Numbered from the stretch's first letter, positions 1 through 9,076 are shown. The stretch: 64,000 nucleotides of DNA from Methylibium sp. NZG (GCA_001263235.1 LGRD01000031.1:1-64000); one strand, 5' to 3'. Notes: a model not told the origin generated them from the sequence alone. Translations and numbers: made by a program.

Positions 1-70
1 AGGACAGTGAAACGCCTCTGCGCCGATGATAGTGCGGGTCCCCGTGTGAAAGTAGGACATCGTCAGGCTT
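1..70 (+). rRNA. rrf: 5S ribosomal RNA, 3' part (5' end outside window)
   Basis: The first 70 bases match the 3' half of a betaproteobacterial 5S rRNA: the segment GATGATAGTGCGGGTCCCCG, then GTGTGAAAGTAGG and the 3' strand of the closing helix ending in CATCGTCAGGCT. The 5' half lies before the window. The rho-independent terminator directly downstream fits the end of an rrn operon. Confidence 0.93.
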
Positions 71-82
71 CTATCCCACGCC

Positions 83-114
83 AAAAGCCCTCATCACTTC
101 GATGAGGGCTTTTT
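83..114 (+). terminator. Rho-independent terminator of the rRNA operon
   Basis: A perfect 13-bp stem (83-95 with 101-113) around loop ACTTC ends in a run of five T. It starts 13 bases after the 5S rRNA end. The stem starts with an A-run, so it could also act on the opposite strand. Bases 115-226 hold no gene I can support. Confidence 0.93.
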
Positions 115-226
115 GCGTTGCAGCGCTCCGCGTCCATAGTGCTGAGCAACAGCACGGGCCCTGAGCTCTCGTCGTTTTGCCCCGGCTGCGACAATGCCCG
201 AAGGGCCGATTGCCCCGAAACTCACA

Positions 227-949
227 TCAGGGCAACCGCAGACCAAGCGGCCCTGATTCTTGCTCTATCGCACCGGGATCGGCTGCAAACAAGCTCCCCG
301 CAAGGCGCCGCTCCTGCCCTTCAACGGTCGCGAGGAACTCTTTCGCCCCGCCCATCGCACCGAAGGCGTCAAAGCCACGCTCCAGCAAACGCTGCAGTTC
401 CCCAAGGCCGGCTGCGACGGCAGGGCCCCGCATCATCCGCAGGCTGCTGCGCAGCATGGGTTTGCGCGTCAGGCGGTCAAGGGCGTGGCCCAGGTTGATC
501 GTCATGGCGATCTGCCGCTCGCGCATTTCCGGTTTGCCGCAACGCTGCCAGGCTTGGACATAGGTCCTGCTGTCGACCGTCGGCGACTCCAGCGCCTCTC
601 CCGTCGCCGTGTCGAGTTGCTCAGACAACGCATGCAGGCCTGCCAAGCTGGCGACCGTGTCCAGCACCGACTTCGGAAACAGTCGAACGATCGACGGCAC
701 GACCTTCGAAAACTGCGCGTCGCGTTGAGCGAAATCTTGCGGCCCGTACAGCTCTTCGAGGAAGAAGCTCGCCGCCGGCCCGTACCGTTCCGATGCAAGC
801 AATGAGGCATAGCTCATCGCAAAGCGGCGCTGCTGATAGCGCTTGATCGCCCCGACTTTGGCGGCCAAGCCCGGCGTTGCGGCGCGCACTGCGCGTTCAG
901 CCTCGACCCTGCCGAGGTCTTCAAGGATCGGCGCGGCGAGCTTGCTCAT
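227..949 (-). CDS. FFLEELY motif protein (conserved hypothetical)
   Basis: A 240-residue soluble protein with no signal peptide or membrane segment. It carries the sequence SFFLEELYGPQDFAQRDAQF near residues 61-80, the hallmark of a proteobacterial family named after FFLEELY whose function is unknown. The rest is mostly helical, with leucine- and arginine-rich stretches (for example LQRLLERGFDAFG). The start at 949 is the ATG that gives the usual family N-terminus. It is divergent from the lipase-like gene at 1033, and the gap between them contains a 9-bp tandem repeat. I cannot assign a biochemical role. Confidence 0.85.
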   Translation of the reverse strand: MSKLAAPILEDLGRVEAERAVRAATPGLAAKVGAIKRYQQRRFAMSYASLLASERYGPAASFFLEELYGPQDFAQRDAQFSKVVPSIVRLFPKSVLDTVASLAGLHALSEQLDTATGEALESPTVDSRTYVQAWQRCGKPEMRERQIAMTINLGHALDRLTRKPMLRSSLRMMRGPAVAAGLGELQRLLERGFDAFGAMGGAKEFLATVEGQERRLAGSLFAADPGAIEQESGPLGLRLP

Positions 950-990
950 GGCCAGCCCGCGACGCCGCTGTGGCAGGCACCCGCGCCGCT

Positions 991-1026
991 GCGACCGCTG
1001 CGACCGCTGCGACCGCTGCGACCGCT
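991..1026. repeat. 9-bp tandem repeat, four perfect units
   Basis: Unit GCGACCGCT is repeated four times, with an imperfect fifth copy just before it (982-990). The array ends 6 bases before the ATG of the lipase-like gene at 1033 and lies in the divergent promoter region shared with the FFLEELY gene. If the downstream gene began further upstream the array would encode alternating Ala-Thr, but the ATG at 1033 is a better start. Confidence 0.9.
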
Positions 1027-1032
1027 GCTAGC

Positions 1033-1986
1033 ATGTCCACCATGCTGGCACGACTTCAGCAATTCACGACTTTGTCTTTGTTCTGCGCCGCCTTGGCGTG
1101 GGGCGTGTACTTCGGACGCCAGGGCGAGCTGGTTTGGGCCGTGGCCGGGGTCGCATTGATCCTGCTGGGTTACGCGCTGTTCCTGGCGGTCGAGTTCATA
1201 CTGCTTGCCCGGCTGGCCCAGAGCGATCCCGCACCGAAACCCACCCCGGCGCAGTTGCTGCGCGCCTGGTGGGCCGAAGTGCTGACAGCACCGCGGGTGT
1301 TCTGCTGGCGCCAGCCCTTCCGCAGCCGCGCCGAACCGAACTTCACGCCCGCGGGCGCCGAGGGTCGCCGCGGCGTGGTGTTGGTGCATGGCTTCGTCTG
1401 CAATCGCGGCCTCTGGAATCCGTGGATGGCCCGCCTCTGTGCAGAACAGATCCCGTATGTGGCGGTCAATCTCGAACCGCTGTTCGGTTCGATCGACCAG
1501 TACGTGGCGGTCATCGAAAAGGCGGTCAGCCACCTCGAGGCCGCAACAGGCACGGCACCCACAATCGTCGCGCACAGCATGGGCGGTTTGGCAACCCGGG
1601 CGTGGTTGGCGGCTTGCAACGGCGACCACCGCGTCCACCACATCTACACCATCGGAACACCCCACCACGGCACGTGGCTGGCGCGTTTCGGCCACACCAC
1701 GAATGCCCGCCAAATGCGCACGGGCAGCGATTGGTTGACCCACCTTGCACGCCAGGAGCCGCCGACGCGCTACGCCAAGTTCACGTGCTTCTACAGCCAC
1801 TGCGACAACATCGTCTTTCCGGCCCGCAACGCCACCTTGCCCGGCGCACGCAACCTGCATGTCCCAGGCAGCGCGCACGTTCACCTGGCTTTCCAGCAAG
1901 AGGTCTTGGACGAGGTGCTTCTCGGGCTTCGCAGGCCGTCTTTCTCTGCGGTCAAACCTGGTGTGCCTGCCGCTGAAGCCACCTGA
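1033..1986 (+). CDS. Alpha/beta-hydrolase, triacylglycerol-lipase-like
   Basis: A 317-residue membrane-anchored hydrolase. Two hydrophobic segments lie near the N-terminus (FTTLSLFCAALAWGVYFG and a following stretch around LILLGYALFLAVEFILLA). The catalytic domain has the oxyanion strand VVLVHGFVCNRGLW and the nucleophile elbow AHSMGG, then GTPHHGTW, which is typical of lipases that cleave ester bonds in lipids. A late His in GSAHVHLAF can complete the triad. The frame is open upstream to 877, but that segment overlaps the divergent gene and is repeat-derived, so ATG 1033 (or 1042) is preferred. The natural substrate is unknown. Confidence 0.83.
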   Translation: MSTMLARLQQFTTLSLFCAALAWGVYFGRQGELVWAVAGVALILLGYALFLAVEFILLARLAQSDPAPKPTPAQLLRAWWAEVLTAPRVFCWRQPFRSRAEPNFTPAGAEGRRGVVLVHGFVCNRGLWNPWMARLCAEQIPYVAVNLEPLFGSIDQYVAVIEKAVSHLEAATGTAPTIVAHSMGGLATRAWLAACNGDHRVHHIYTIGTPHHGTWLARFGHTTNARQMRTGSDWLTHLARQEPPTRYAKFTCFYSHCDNIVFPARNATLPGARNLHVPGSAHVHLAFQQEVLDEVLLGLRRPSFSAVKPGVPAAEAT

Positions 1987-2013
1987 CCCGGCCGCATCAC
2001 CCTTCATCACACG

Positions 2014-2038
2014 ACACACCACACACCACACACCACAC
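2014..2038. repeat. 7-bp tandem repeat (ACACACC, 3.6 units)
   Basis: Three perfect ACACACC units followed by ACAC lie between the convergent lipase-like and lipA genes, 28 bases after the lipase stop. The sequence is purine-pyrimidine alternating and simple; no T-tracted hairpin is visible nearby. Confidence 0.85.
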
Positions 2039-2055
2039 GCCACACGGCGCCGAGT

Positions 2056-3057
2056 TCAAGTCGAAACACTGCCCAGCGCCACGCCGGCCCGCGCCGCCTG
2101 CTGGTCCGCGTGGTAGCTCGACCGCACCATCGCACCCACCGCCGCGTGCGTGAAGCCCATCTCGCGCGCCTTCGCCTCGAACATCTTGAAGGTGTCGGGG
2201 TGCACATAGCGGCGCACCGGCAAATGGTGGCTGCTGGGCGCCAGGTACTGGCCGATCGTCAGCATGTCGATGTCGTGCGCACGCATGTCCTGCATCACCT
2301 GCAGGATTTCCTCGTCGGTCTCACCCAGGCCGACCATCAGCCCGCTCTTGGTCGGCACGTGCGGCGCAAACGCCTTGAAGCGCTTGAGCAGGTTCAGCGA
2401 GTACGCGTAGTCCGAGCCCGGTCTTGCCTCCTTGTACAGGCGAGGCGCAGTCTCGAGGTTGTGGTTCATCACGTCGGGCGGCGCGGCCTTCAGGATGTCG
2501 AGCGCGCGGTCCATGCGGCCGCGGAAGTCGGGCGTGAGGATCTCGATCTTCGTGTTCGGCGACGACTCGCGCGTGCGCCGAATGCACTCGACGAAGTGCC
2601 CTGCCCCACCATCACGCAGGTCGTCGCGATCAACGCTGGTGATCACCACATAGCTCAGCTTCAGTGCGGCGATCGTCTTTGCCAGGTTGGCCGGCTCGTC
2701 GGCATCCAGCGGGTCGGGACGGCCGTGGCCGACGTCGCAAAACGGGCAGCGGCGCGTGCACTTGTCGCCCATGATCATGAAGGTCGCCGTGCCCTTGCCA
2801 AAGCATTCGCCGATGTTCGGGCACGACGCTTCTTCGCACACCGTGTGCAGCTTGTGCTCGCGCAGGATCTGCTTGATCTCGTAGAAGCGGGTGGTGGGTG
2901 AGCCTGCCTTGACGCGGATCCAGTCTGGCTTCTTCAGCGTCTCGGCAGCAACGATCTTGATGGGGATGCGCGAGGTCTTGGCCTGCGACTTCTGCTTGGC
3001 GCTGGCGTCGTAAGAAGCGGCCGTCTGCGGATCGTGGACGACGTTGTCGGTGGGCAT
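2056..3057 (-). CDS. lipA: Lipoyl synthase
   Basis: Radical-SAM enzyme that inserts two sulfurs into protein-bound octanoyl groups to form lipoyl cofactors on E2 and H proteins. The 333 residues carry both required cluster motifs: the auxiliary 4Fe-4S site [12 protein letters not shown] and the radical-SAM site CTRRCPFC. The C-terminal part has [14 protein letters not shown] and the [12 protein letters not shown] stretch typical of LipA. It lies downstream of lipB (77-base gap) on the same strand, so YbeD, LipB and LipA form a lipoylation operon. Length is normal for the family and no defect is visible. Confidence 0.98.
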   Translation of the reverse strand: MPTDNVVHDPQTAASYDASAKQKSQAKTSRIPIKIVAAETLKKPDWIRVKAGSPTTRFYEIKQILREHKLHTVCEEASCPNIGECFGKGTATFMIMGDKCTRRCPFCDVGHGRPDPLDADEPANLAKTIAALKLSYVVITSVDRDDLRDGGAGHFVECIRRTRESSPNTKIEILTPDFRGRMDRALDILKAAPPDVMNHNLETAPRLYKEARPGSDYAYSLNLLKRFKAFAPHVPTKSGLMVGLGETDEEILQVMQDMRAHDIDMLTIGQYLAPSSHHLPVRRYVHPDTFKMFEAKAREMGFTHAAVGAMVRSSYHADQQAARAGVALGSVST

Positions 3058-3134
3058 GCGAAACCTTGGGTTGGCGGGGCTGGGTTTTCAGGCGAGGCGA
3101 ATCTGGAATCGGGGCGGCGACAGGCGTCAGGCAC

Positions 3135-3845
3135 TCAACGTCGCGGGCTCAGGTGAGCGGCGAGTTTCTGGCCCAGCCGACCAGCGACATCCGGCCACTC
3201 AGCGCCGATTCCGAGTGTAGCGAGGTCGACCGTCTGCAAGCCCGCGTAACCGCAGGGATTGATGCGGCCGAAGGGCGCAAGATCCATCGCCACATTCAGA
3301 GCCAGCCCGTGATAACTGCAGTGCCGGCTCACCTTGATGCCCAGCGCGGCGATCTTGCCCAGGCCCTCGAAGCGGTCGAGCCGCGGCCCGGTCAGCGCGG
3401 CGTGGCCAAACGGGTCGACCAGCCGCACATAGATGCCTGGCGCGCCCGCCACCCGATGCCCAGTGACACCCAGATCGGCCAACGTCCCGATCACACAGTG
3501 CTCAAGCCGGTAGACGAACTCCTTGACGTAAATGCCGAGCCGGCGCAGATCGACCAGCGGGTAGGCCACCACCTGGCCCGGCCCGTGGTACGTCACCTGC
3601 CCGCCACGGTTGCTTTGCACGACCGGGATGCCCTGCGCATCGAGCACGTGCTCGGCCTTGCCGGCCAGTCCTTGCGTGTAGACGGGGGGGTGCTGGCAGA
3701 GCCAGACCTCGTCCGGGGTCGACTCGGTGCGAGCCTGCGTGAAGGCCTGCATTGCAGCGACCGTTTCAGCGTAGTCCGCCCCACCCAGCACCCGAACCTG
3801 CGGCCCCGCCGACAGCGCAGCGGCCAACTCGCCGCCTGCGATCAC
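3135..3845 (-). CDS. lipB: Octanoyl-[acyl-carrier-protein]:protein N-octanoyltransferase
   Basis: Transfers octanoate from acyl carrier protein to lipoyl domains, the step before LipA. The 236 residues contain the LipB signature [20 protein letters not shown], the motif GAPGIYVRL, and [15 protein letters not shown] carrying the catalytic Cys with its partner lysine upstream. The start is GTG at 3845, overlapping the ybeD stop by four bases (GTGA), which suggests translational coupling. Length is normal. Confidence 0.97.
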   Translation of the reverse strand: MIAGGELAAALSAGPQVRVLGGADYAETVAAMQAFTQARTESTPDEVWLCQHPPVYTQGLAGKAEHVLDAQGIPVVQSNRGGQVTYHGPGQVVAYPLVDLRRLGIYVKEFVYRLEHCVIGTLADLGVTGHRVAGAPGIYVRLVDPFGHAALTGPRLDRFEGLGKIAALGIKVSRHCSYHGLALNVAMDLAPFGRINPCGYAGLQTVDLATLGIGAEWPDVAGRLGQKLAAHLSPRR

Positions 3846-4129
3846 AACACCACCTTCACCATCGGGTGTGTGGACAGCGTGCGGTACAGCTCGTCGAGCT
3901 GCTCGCGGCTCGTGGCGGTCACGGTGAGCGTGAGGCCGAGGTACTTGCCGCCGCTGCTGGTGCGCACCTCGATGCTGTCGGCATCGAACTCCGGGTCGAA
4001 GGCGGCTGCGACCAGGCCCATCGCGGGGGCAAACCCCTCGACGTTCGCGCCCATCACCTTGATCGGAAACCGCGACGGGTACTCGATCAGCGACTGCTCG
4101 GGCGGGATGTCTTGCATCGTCATGTCCAT
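3842..4129 (-). CDS. ybeD: YbeD family protein (DUF493)
   Basis: A 95-residue ACT-like protein. Family core segments are [18 protein letters not shown] near the N-terminus and [18 protein letters not shown] with [10 protein letters not shown] at the C-terminus. YbeD genes commonly precede lipB in proteobacteria, as here. The biochemical role is unsettled; an allosteric or regulatory role in lipoate synthesis has been proposed from genomic context. The frame is open to a TTG at 4201, but that extension is not conserved-looking; ATG 4129 (or 4123) gives the usual length. Confidence 0.9.
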   Translation of the reverse strand: MDMTMQDIPPEQSLIEYPSRFPIKVMGANVEGFAPAMGLVAAAFDPEFDADSIEVRTSSGGKYLGLTLTVTATSREQLDELYRTLSTHPMVKVVL

Positions 4130-4225
4130 GCCGTCAAAGTTGGGGCTCGATGGCTCGAACTCAACCGAGCCAGGCCGTCTGGCGCTGAGGAGTCGCGCCA
4201 ACCGGTCACGCCAACAAGATTCGCC

Positions 4226-5113
4226 TCAGATCGACTGAAGCGGCTTCGCCCGCTGGTAGGCCTCGAACAGCCGCGCATAGACCGGCCCCGGCTTGCCGCG
4301 CAGCGCGCCGTGGCCGACCGGCTGGCCGTCCAGCGTGGTCACGGCCAGCACGTCCTTGGTGGCCGAGCTGAGCAGCACCTCGTCGGCCGCCAACACCTCG
4401 CCTTCGGCGATGGGACGCAAATTGAAGGCGATGCCGTTCTCCTCGCACAACTCGCGCAGCAGCTCGTAGCGGATGCCTTCGAGCACATGCTCGCTCTTCG
4501 GTGGCCCGAGCAGCGCGCCCTCCTGCGCGATCCACACATTGCTGGCCGCCGCCTCGGTCAAGTGGCCGTCGCGGAACATGATCGTCTCCGTCGCGCCATG
4601 GTCGGCCGACATCTGCCGCGCCAGCACCGCGCCGAGCAGCGACACGCTCTTGATGTCACCGCGCTCCCAGCGAAAGTCGCGCGCCGTCACGCAGGCCACG
4701 CCGTGGTGGCGCTGCTCGGGCGACGGCGGCTTCAACACGCTGGCCATCATGAACACGGTGGGCGTGACGTCGCTCGGCATCACGTGGTCGCGCAGCGCCA
4801 CGCCGCGCGTGACCTGGATGTAGAGCAACAAATCGCCAGCACCCGCCTGATTGGCCAGCGCGGCCACGAGCGTGCGGCAACGCTCAAGCCATTCGGCGCT
4901 GCTGTGCGGGTTGACGATGCGCAGTTTGGACAGGCTGCGCCCCAGGCGCGCCATGTGCTCCTCGAAGCGAAACAGCTTGCGCTGAAAAACGGGCACCACC
5001 TCGTACACACCGTCGCCGAAGATGAAGCCGCGGTCGAGCACCGAGACTTTGGCGTCGCGCAGCGAGCCGTACTCGCCGTTCAGGTAGCACAGGCTGTCGG
5101 GGATGGCTTGCAT
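4226..5113 (-). CDS. D-amino-acid aminotransferase (class IV PLP enzyme)
   Basis: A PLP-dependent transaminase of the Dat/branched-chain/4-amino-4-deoxychorismate lyase fold, 295 residues. The N-terminal pattern VSVLDRGFIFGDGVYEVVPV and the FRFEEHMARLGRSL segment are typical of Dat-like members. The catalytic lysine lies in the DIKSVSLLGAVLARQ region, and ETIMFRDGHLTEAAASNVWI is the cofactor-phosphate segment. D-Amino-acid transamination supplies D-Glu or D-Ala for cell wall, which fits the neighbouring D,D-carboxypeptidase. The ATG at 5113 was chosen because the open frame above it runs into dac. Distinguishing it from related class IV enzymes needs a phylogeny. Confidence 0.87.
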   Translation of the reverse strand: MQAIPDSLCYLNGEYGSLRDAKVSVLDRGFIFGDGVYEVVPVFQRKLFRFEEHMARLGRSLSKLRIVNPHSSAEWLERCRTLVAALANQAGAGDLLLYIQVTRGVALRDHVMPSDVTPTVFMMASVLKPPSPEQRHHGVACVTARDFRWERGDIKSVSLLGAVLARQMSADHGATETIMFRDGHLTEAAASNVWIAQEGALLGPPKSEHVLEGIRYELLRELCEENGIAFNLRPIAEGEVLAADEVLLSSATKDVLAVTTLDGQPVGHGALRGKPGPVYARLFEAYQRAKPLQSI

Positions 5114-5192
5114 CACGGCTCCAAATGGTGACAGGAGCGCAGGATAAACCCGCGCGGCTGCGATAGGGCAGCGGAGATTCGCAGACCGCGGC

Positions 5193-6368
5193 TCACTTGA
5201 TCCACAAGCGCAGCGAATCCCACGCCCGGCCAAAGATGCCCGCCTGCTCGACCGGCTCCAGCACCACCAGCGGCAGCTCCAGCACCGGCTGCCCGCTGGC
5301 CGACGTGACCTTGATCGAGCCGACGCGCTGGCCCTTCTCCAGCGGCGCCACCAGCGGGTCGCTGCGCTCGATCTTGGTCTGCAGCTTGGCCCCCTCGCCC
5401 TTGGGCACGGTCACGAACACACCGCTGGCCGCGCCGAGCTTGGCTTGCGACTCCGTGCCCTTCCACACCTGCGGCGTGGCCATCGGCTGGCCACCGTCGA
5501 ACAGGCGCACGGTGTCGAAGGCCTGGTAGGCCCAGTTCAGCAGCTTCTGGCTTTCGTTGGCGCGTGCATCCATCGAGGTGGTGTTGAGCACCACGCTGAG
5601 CACGCGCCGCTTGGGCGGCGCCGCACCGGCGGCGCCCAGGCTGGGCATGTCGCGCACGGCGCTGGCGATCAGGCAGTAGCCGGCAGCGTCGGTGAAGCCG
5701 GTCTTCATGCCGTCCACCGTCGGGTCGCGGCGCAGCAGCAGGTTGCGGTTGGGCTGGGTGATCTTGTTGTAGCCGTACTCCTTGATGGAGTAGTAGGTGT
5801 AGAAGTCGGGGAAGTCCCGAATGATGCGGGTGGCGACCGTGGCCAGGTCGCGCGCAGTGCTCTTGTGCCCGGCTTCGGTCAGGCCAGTGACGTTCTTGAA
5901 CGTGCTGTTCTTCAGGCCGAAGGCCTGGGCCTGGCGGTTCATCATCGCCACGAACTGATCCAGGCTGCCGGCCACGCCTTCGGCCAGCGCCACCGACGCG
6001 TCGTTGCCGCTTTGCACGATCATGCCGCGCAGCAGTTCGTCGACGGTGGGCTTCATCGTGGTGTCGATGAACATCAGCGAGCCACCGCCCTTGCGCTCTT
6101 CCCAGGCACGCATCGAGACGGGCAGCGTCTGCTCCAGCGTCAGCTTCTTGTCGCGGATGGCGGTGAAGACGACGTATGCGGTCATCAGCTTGGTGAGCGA
6201 GGCGGGGTCCACCGGCACGTCGGCCGCGCGTTCGGCCAGCACCTGGTTGCTGGTCAGGTCGAGCACGAGGAAGTGCTTCGCGTTGACCTCGGGCGGCTGC
6301 GGCGCCTGGGCCTGGGCGACACCCGCCAGCAGCACGCTGGACAGCAGGAGAGCAGACAGGAATCTCAT
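5193..6368 (-). CDS. Serine-type D-Ala-D-Ala carboxypeptidase (PBP5/6 family)
   Basis: Periplasmic, membrane-associated enzyme that trims the terminal D-Ala from peptidoglycan stem peptides. The 391 residues show all three penicillin-binding motifs: SLTK near residue 57, SGN in VQSGNDAS, and KTG in MKTGFTDAAGY. The N-terminus is a clear Sec signal, and the C-terminal domain ends in an amphipathic helix (RAWDSLRLWIK) that anchors PBP5-type proteins to the membrane. ATG 6368 begins the signal peptide; the upstream open frame adds only 13 residues. I leave the choice among dacA/dacC/dacD names open. Confidence 0.94.
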   Translation of the reverse strand: MRFLSALLLSSVLLAGVAQAQAPQPPEVNAKHFLVLDLTSNQVLAERAADVPVDPASLTKLMTAYVVFTAIRDKKLTLEQTLPVSMRAWEERKGGGSLMFIDTTMKPTVDELLRGMIVQSGNDASVALAEGVAGSLDQFVAMMNRQAQAFGLKNSTFKNVTGLTEAGHKSTARDLATVATRIIRDFPDFYTYYSIKEYGYNKITQPNRNLLLRRDPTVDGMKTGFTDAAGYCLIASAVRDMPSLGAAGAAPPKRRVLSVVLNTTSMDARANESQKLLNWAYQAFDTVRLFDGGQPMATPQVWKGTESQAKLGAASGVFVTVPKGEGAKLQTKIERSDPLVAPLEKGQRVGSIKVTSASGQPVLELPLVVLEPVEQAGIFGRAWDSLRLWIK

Positions 6369-6439
6369 CGAGTGGCCTGTGAAATGGGGTGAAAGGGATC
6401 GCAACAAGCGGCGCGGCGTGCGCGCTGCGAATGTGAGGT

Positions 6440-7084
6440 TCAGGACACCACAGCGGGCCGCTGCAGGTGCTGCACGACCACGCTCTTGAGCAGCGCCAGT
6501 TGCCCGTGGAAGAAGTGACCGACGCCTGGAAACACGACGACGGGCAGCGACTGCGGCCGCGCCCAGTCGAGCGTGGACGATAGCGGCACCACCTCGTCGG
6601 CTTCGCCGTGGATCACCAGCGTGTCGGCGGGCACGGCGGGCATCTGCTGCTTCTGCGTGGACGGCCCGACCAGCACCATGCGCTGCGGCTGGTGAGCCTG
6701 CGGCAAACGCGACGCCGCTTGCGAGGCCACGTAGGCGCCGAACGAGAAGCCGGCCAGCACGAACTCAGCCGAGCCGCCCTGCGCACGATGCGCCTCGATG
6801 ACGGCCAGCGCGTCGTCCACCTCGCCCACCCCGTCGGCCCACGCGCCCTCGGAGGCGCCGATGCCGCGAAAGTTGAATCGCACCGTCGTCCAGCCGAGTT
6901 GCAGGCACGCACGCGCGAGCGTCTGCACGACCTTGTTGTCCATCGTGCCGCCGTGCAACGGGTGCGGGTGGCAGATGACGGCGACGCCACGCGCCGCGCC
7001 GTTGACCCGGTCGGATAAGTCCACCGCACACTCGATCGCGCCAGCCGGCCCGGCCACGCTCTGGCGCAAGGTTTTCGAGTTCAT
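6440..7084 (-). CDS. Alpha/beta-hydrolase, short COG2945-like type
   Basis: A 214-residue cytoplasmic hydrolase. It shows CHPHPLHGGTMDNKVVQ near the N-terminus, the small-hydrolase signature, then FNFRGIGASEG, the nucleophile elbow GFSFGAYV and the late segments VIHGEADEVVPL and GVGHFFHG that carry Asp and His of the triad. The substrate is unknown. ATG 7084 fits the family N-terminus; the longer open frame overlaps the ferredoxin gene. It lies 20 bases after that gene on the same strand, so they may be cotranscribed. Confidence 0.85.
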   Translation of the reverse strand: MNSKTLRQSVAGPAGAIECAVDLSDRVNGAARGVAVICHPHPLHGGTMDNKVVQTLARACLQLGWTTVRFNFRGIGASEGAWADGVGEVDDALAVIEAHRAQGGSAEFVLAGFSFGAYVASQAASRLPQAHQPQRMVLVGPSTQKQQMPAVPADTLVIHGEADEVVPLSSTLDWARPQSLPVVVFPGVGHFFHGQLALLKSVVVQHLQRPAVVS

Positions 7085-7104
7085 GCAGCGCCTGTACGCC
7101 CTTT

Positions 7105-7431
7105 TCAGCGCCCGACGGAAGGCGGCAGCAGCAGCCGCTCGACGACCTGCCCGTTCTTCAGGTGCGAGTCGACGATCTCGTCGATGTCGTGCTGGTCCAC
7201 ATAGGTGTACCAGACCGCCTCGGGGTAGACGACGGCCACCGGCCCGCCGGCGCAGCGGTCCAGGCAACCGGCCTTGTTGACCCGCACGCCGCCGGGGCCG
7301 GCCAGCTTCTCGCCCTTGACAAGCGACTTGCAGCGGTCAAAGCCGGCTTGCGCGTTGTGCTGGGCGCAGGCGTCTTCGCCGTTCTCGCGCTGGTTGAGGC
7401 AAAAGAAGATGTGGCGTTGGTAGTAGCTCAT
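7105..7431 (-). CDS. Thioredoxin-fold [2Fe-2S] ferredoxin
   Basis: A 108-residue protein of the thioredoxin-like ferredoxin family. The four expected cluster cysteines are visible: HIFFCLNQ near residue 11, RCKSLVK near 34, and GCLDRCAGGP near 56-60; an extra Cys lies in EDACAQHN. The sequence VAVVYPEAVWYTYV following the last pair is typical. Members carry electrons for unspecified partners. It starts a short minus-strand unit with the hydrolase downstream. Confidence 0.9.
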   Translation of the reverse strand: MSYYQRHIFFCLNQRENGEDACAQHNAQAGFDRCKSLVKGEKLAGPGGVRVNKAGCLDRCAGGPVAVVYPEAVWYTYVDQHDIDEIVDSHLKNGQVVERLLLPPSVGR

Positions 7432-7483
7432 CGCTTCGATTTTACCGGGGCGCGATGTTCAGCCCGATGCCCCTCGGGCCGGG

Positions 7484-8608
7484 TCATGCTCGGGGGTTGG
7501 CCGCTCTGTCTCCGCCCCCCAATCGGGCCAGCAGGTAGGCCAGCGCCGCGTAGGGCCACAACCAGCCGACCCACTGCGCCGCACCGTGGAATCGGATGAA
7601 CCGGCCCTGCTCCCAGGCCTGCAGGCTTTGCGAGAAGTACGGGTCGGTCGGCGCCTGCGACAGCAGCACCACGAGCGCCGTCAACGCCACCAACCCCAGC
7701 CCGGCGCTGACGCGCACCGGCACACCCACGAGCAGCGCCGCCAGCCCCATGCCGCAGCCGAAGGCCAGCAACGCCGGGCCCGTCAACCACGCCAGCGCAT
7801 GCTGCGGCCCGAAGTTCAGCACGGTGGACAAGGTCGTGGCCGCAAAGCCCAGCGCCGCCACCGCCGCCACCAGGACCAGCCGGCGCCAGCCCGTCCGCGC
7901 GACCGCGAAGCCCACCAGGCAGGGCGCCAACAGGCCCAGCGCGACGGCCAGAAACTCGGTGCCAGGCGCGAGCGCGTCCAGGCGCGACTCGGTCGAGAGC
8001 AGGCCCTGCACGCCTTCGGCCAGCGGCGCATCTTGAAGCAGGTGGGTCAGCCTTTCTTGCAGCACCCCGAGCACCTGGCCCAGGCCCAGAACCACCGGCG
8101 TAGGAAACAGCAGCCCCACCGGCCACAACATCAACAGCGCCAGGCCGCCCGCGCTGCGCTCGACGAACCAACGGTCGCGCCAGGACTGCCAGCGCCTGAT
8201 CGCACCCGCCGCGTGGGCAGCCAGCCCCAGACCGGCGCCCAGTGCAGCGCCCAGCGTGTTCAGCGCGAGGTCGAGGTTCGAGGGCACGCGCTGCGGCAGG
8301 AAACCCTGCGCGACCTCCAGCGCCAGCGACAGCAGCAGCCCCGCGGCGACCGCTGCCGCAAACGCCCACGCGGGCGGCCGGCCCATGCGCACGCCGGCCA
8401 GGCACACCAATGCGCCGAGCGGCAAATACCCCAGTAAATTGGCCACCACATCGAAGCCGGTCCACCACCGCGACCACGGCAGGACAAGAAACCCCAGCAG
8501 CGGGCCGCGCGCCTCCTGCCAGCCGCTGAACGGGTACAGGCTGGCGTAGACGATCAACGCGGCGTAAAGCCACGCCAGCGGCACGGCAGAACTGCGGTGG
8601 CGCGCCAT
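7484..8608 (-). CDS. VanZ-like integral membrane protein
   Basis: A 374-residue polytopic membrane protein with about nine hydrophobic segments. The N-terminal third has the VanZ-like pattern: a first helix (LAWLYAALIVYASLYPFSGW), then DVVANLLGYLPLGALVCL and the later LDLALNTLGAALGAGLGL. VanZ-like proteins are loosely linked to glycopeptide resistance and exopolysaccharide or sortase systems, but no activity can be assigned here. ATG 8608 follows the hemJ stop by ten bases, so HemJ and this protein are probably cotranscribed. The longer frame upstream of 8608 overlaps hemJ and was discarded. Confidence 0.8.
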   Translation of the reverse strand: MARHRSSAVPLAWLYAALIVYASLYPFSGWQEARGPLLGFLVLPWSRWWTGFDVVANLLGYLPLGALVCLAGVRMGRPPAWAFAAAVAAGLLLSLALEVAQGFLPQRVPSNLDLALNTLGAALGAGLGLAAHAAGAIRRWQSWRDRWFVERSAGGLALLMLWPVGLLFPTPVVLGLGQVLGVLQERLTHLLQDAPLAEGVQGLLSTESRLDALAPGTEFLAVALGLLAPCLVGFAVARTGWRRLVLVAAVAALGFAATTLSTVLNFGPQHALAWLTGPALLAFGCGMGLAALLVGVPVRVSAGLGLVALTALVVLLSQAPTDPYFSQSLQAWEQGRFIRFHGAAQWVGWLWPYAALAYLLARLGGGDRAANPRA

Positions 8609-8618
8609 CGACGGCGGA

Positions 8619-9047
8619 CTAGAACGGCTTGACGACCACCAGCACCACGATGGCCGCGAACACCAGGACCGATGCTTCGTTGAACACGCGGAACCAGCGC
8701 TCGCTGCGCCGGTTGGCCAGTTGCTCGAACTGGCGCAGCAGGGAGCGGCAGGTGTGGTGGTAACCGATGGCGCCCACCACCAACAGCAGTTTGAGGTGCA
8801 TCCAGACATTGCCCGGGCCAAGGCCCACGCCGTAGTAAAGCCACAGCACCAAACCCAGCACGATCGCCGGCACCATCAGCAGGCTGCTGAAGCGGTACAG
8901 CTTGCGCGCCATCATCAGCAGCCGCTCGCGCTCGGCATGGCTGTCGGCCGGCACGGTGGCCAGGTTCACGAACAGCCGCGGCAGGTAAAACAAGCCGGCA
9001 AACCAACTCGCCACGAACACGATGTGAAACGCCTTGATCCAGAGCAT
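8619..9047 (-). CDS. hemJ: Protoporphyrinogen IX oxidase HemJ-like (CopD/UPF0093 fold)
   Basis: A 142-residue membrane protein with four hydrophobic segments. It begins MLWIKAFHIVFVASWFAG, which contains the conserved His of HemJ, and carries WMHLKLLLVV with the conserved lysine and the HHTCRSLLRQFE segment. HemJ converts protoporphyrinogen IX to protoporphyrin IX in many proteobacteria lacking HemG or HemY. The nearby divergent hemB supports a haem role. The frame is open upstream to 9137, but that part runs through a strong terminator hairpin, so ATG 9047 is used. A CopD-like protein of other function is the main alternative. Confidence 0.85.
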   Translation of the reverse strand: MLWIKAFHIVFVASWFAGLFYLPRLFVNLATVPADSHAERERLLMMARKLYRFSSLLMVPAIVLGLVLWLYYGVGLGPGNVWMHLKLLLVVGAIGYHHTCRSLLRQFEQLANRRSERWFRVFNEASVLVFAAIVVLVVVKPF

Positions 9048-9076
9048 CGCGGCATTATGGCGGGGGCAAAAAAAGA

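Noticed and set aside
877-1032. Extended N-terminus of the lipase-like protein
   Set aside because: It overlaps the divergent FFLEELY gene and is partly encoded by a 9-bp tandem array; ATG 1033 precedes a normal membrane segment.
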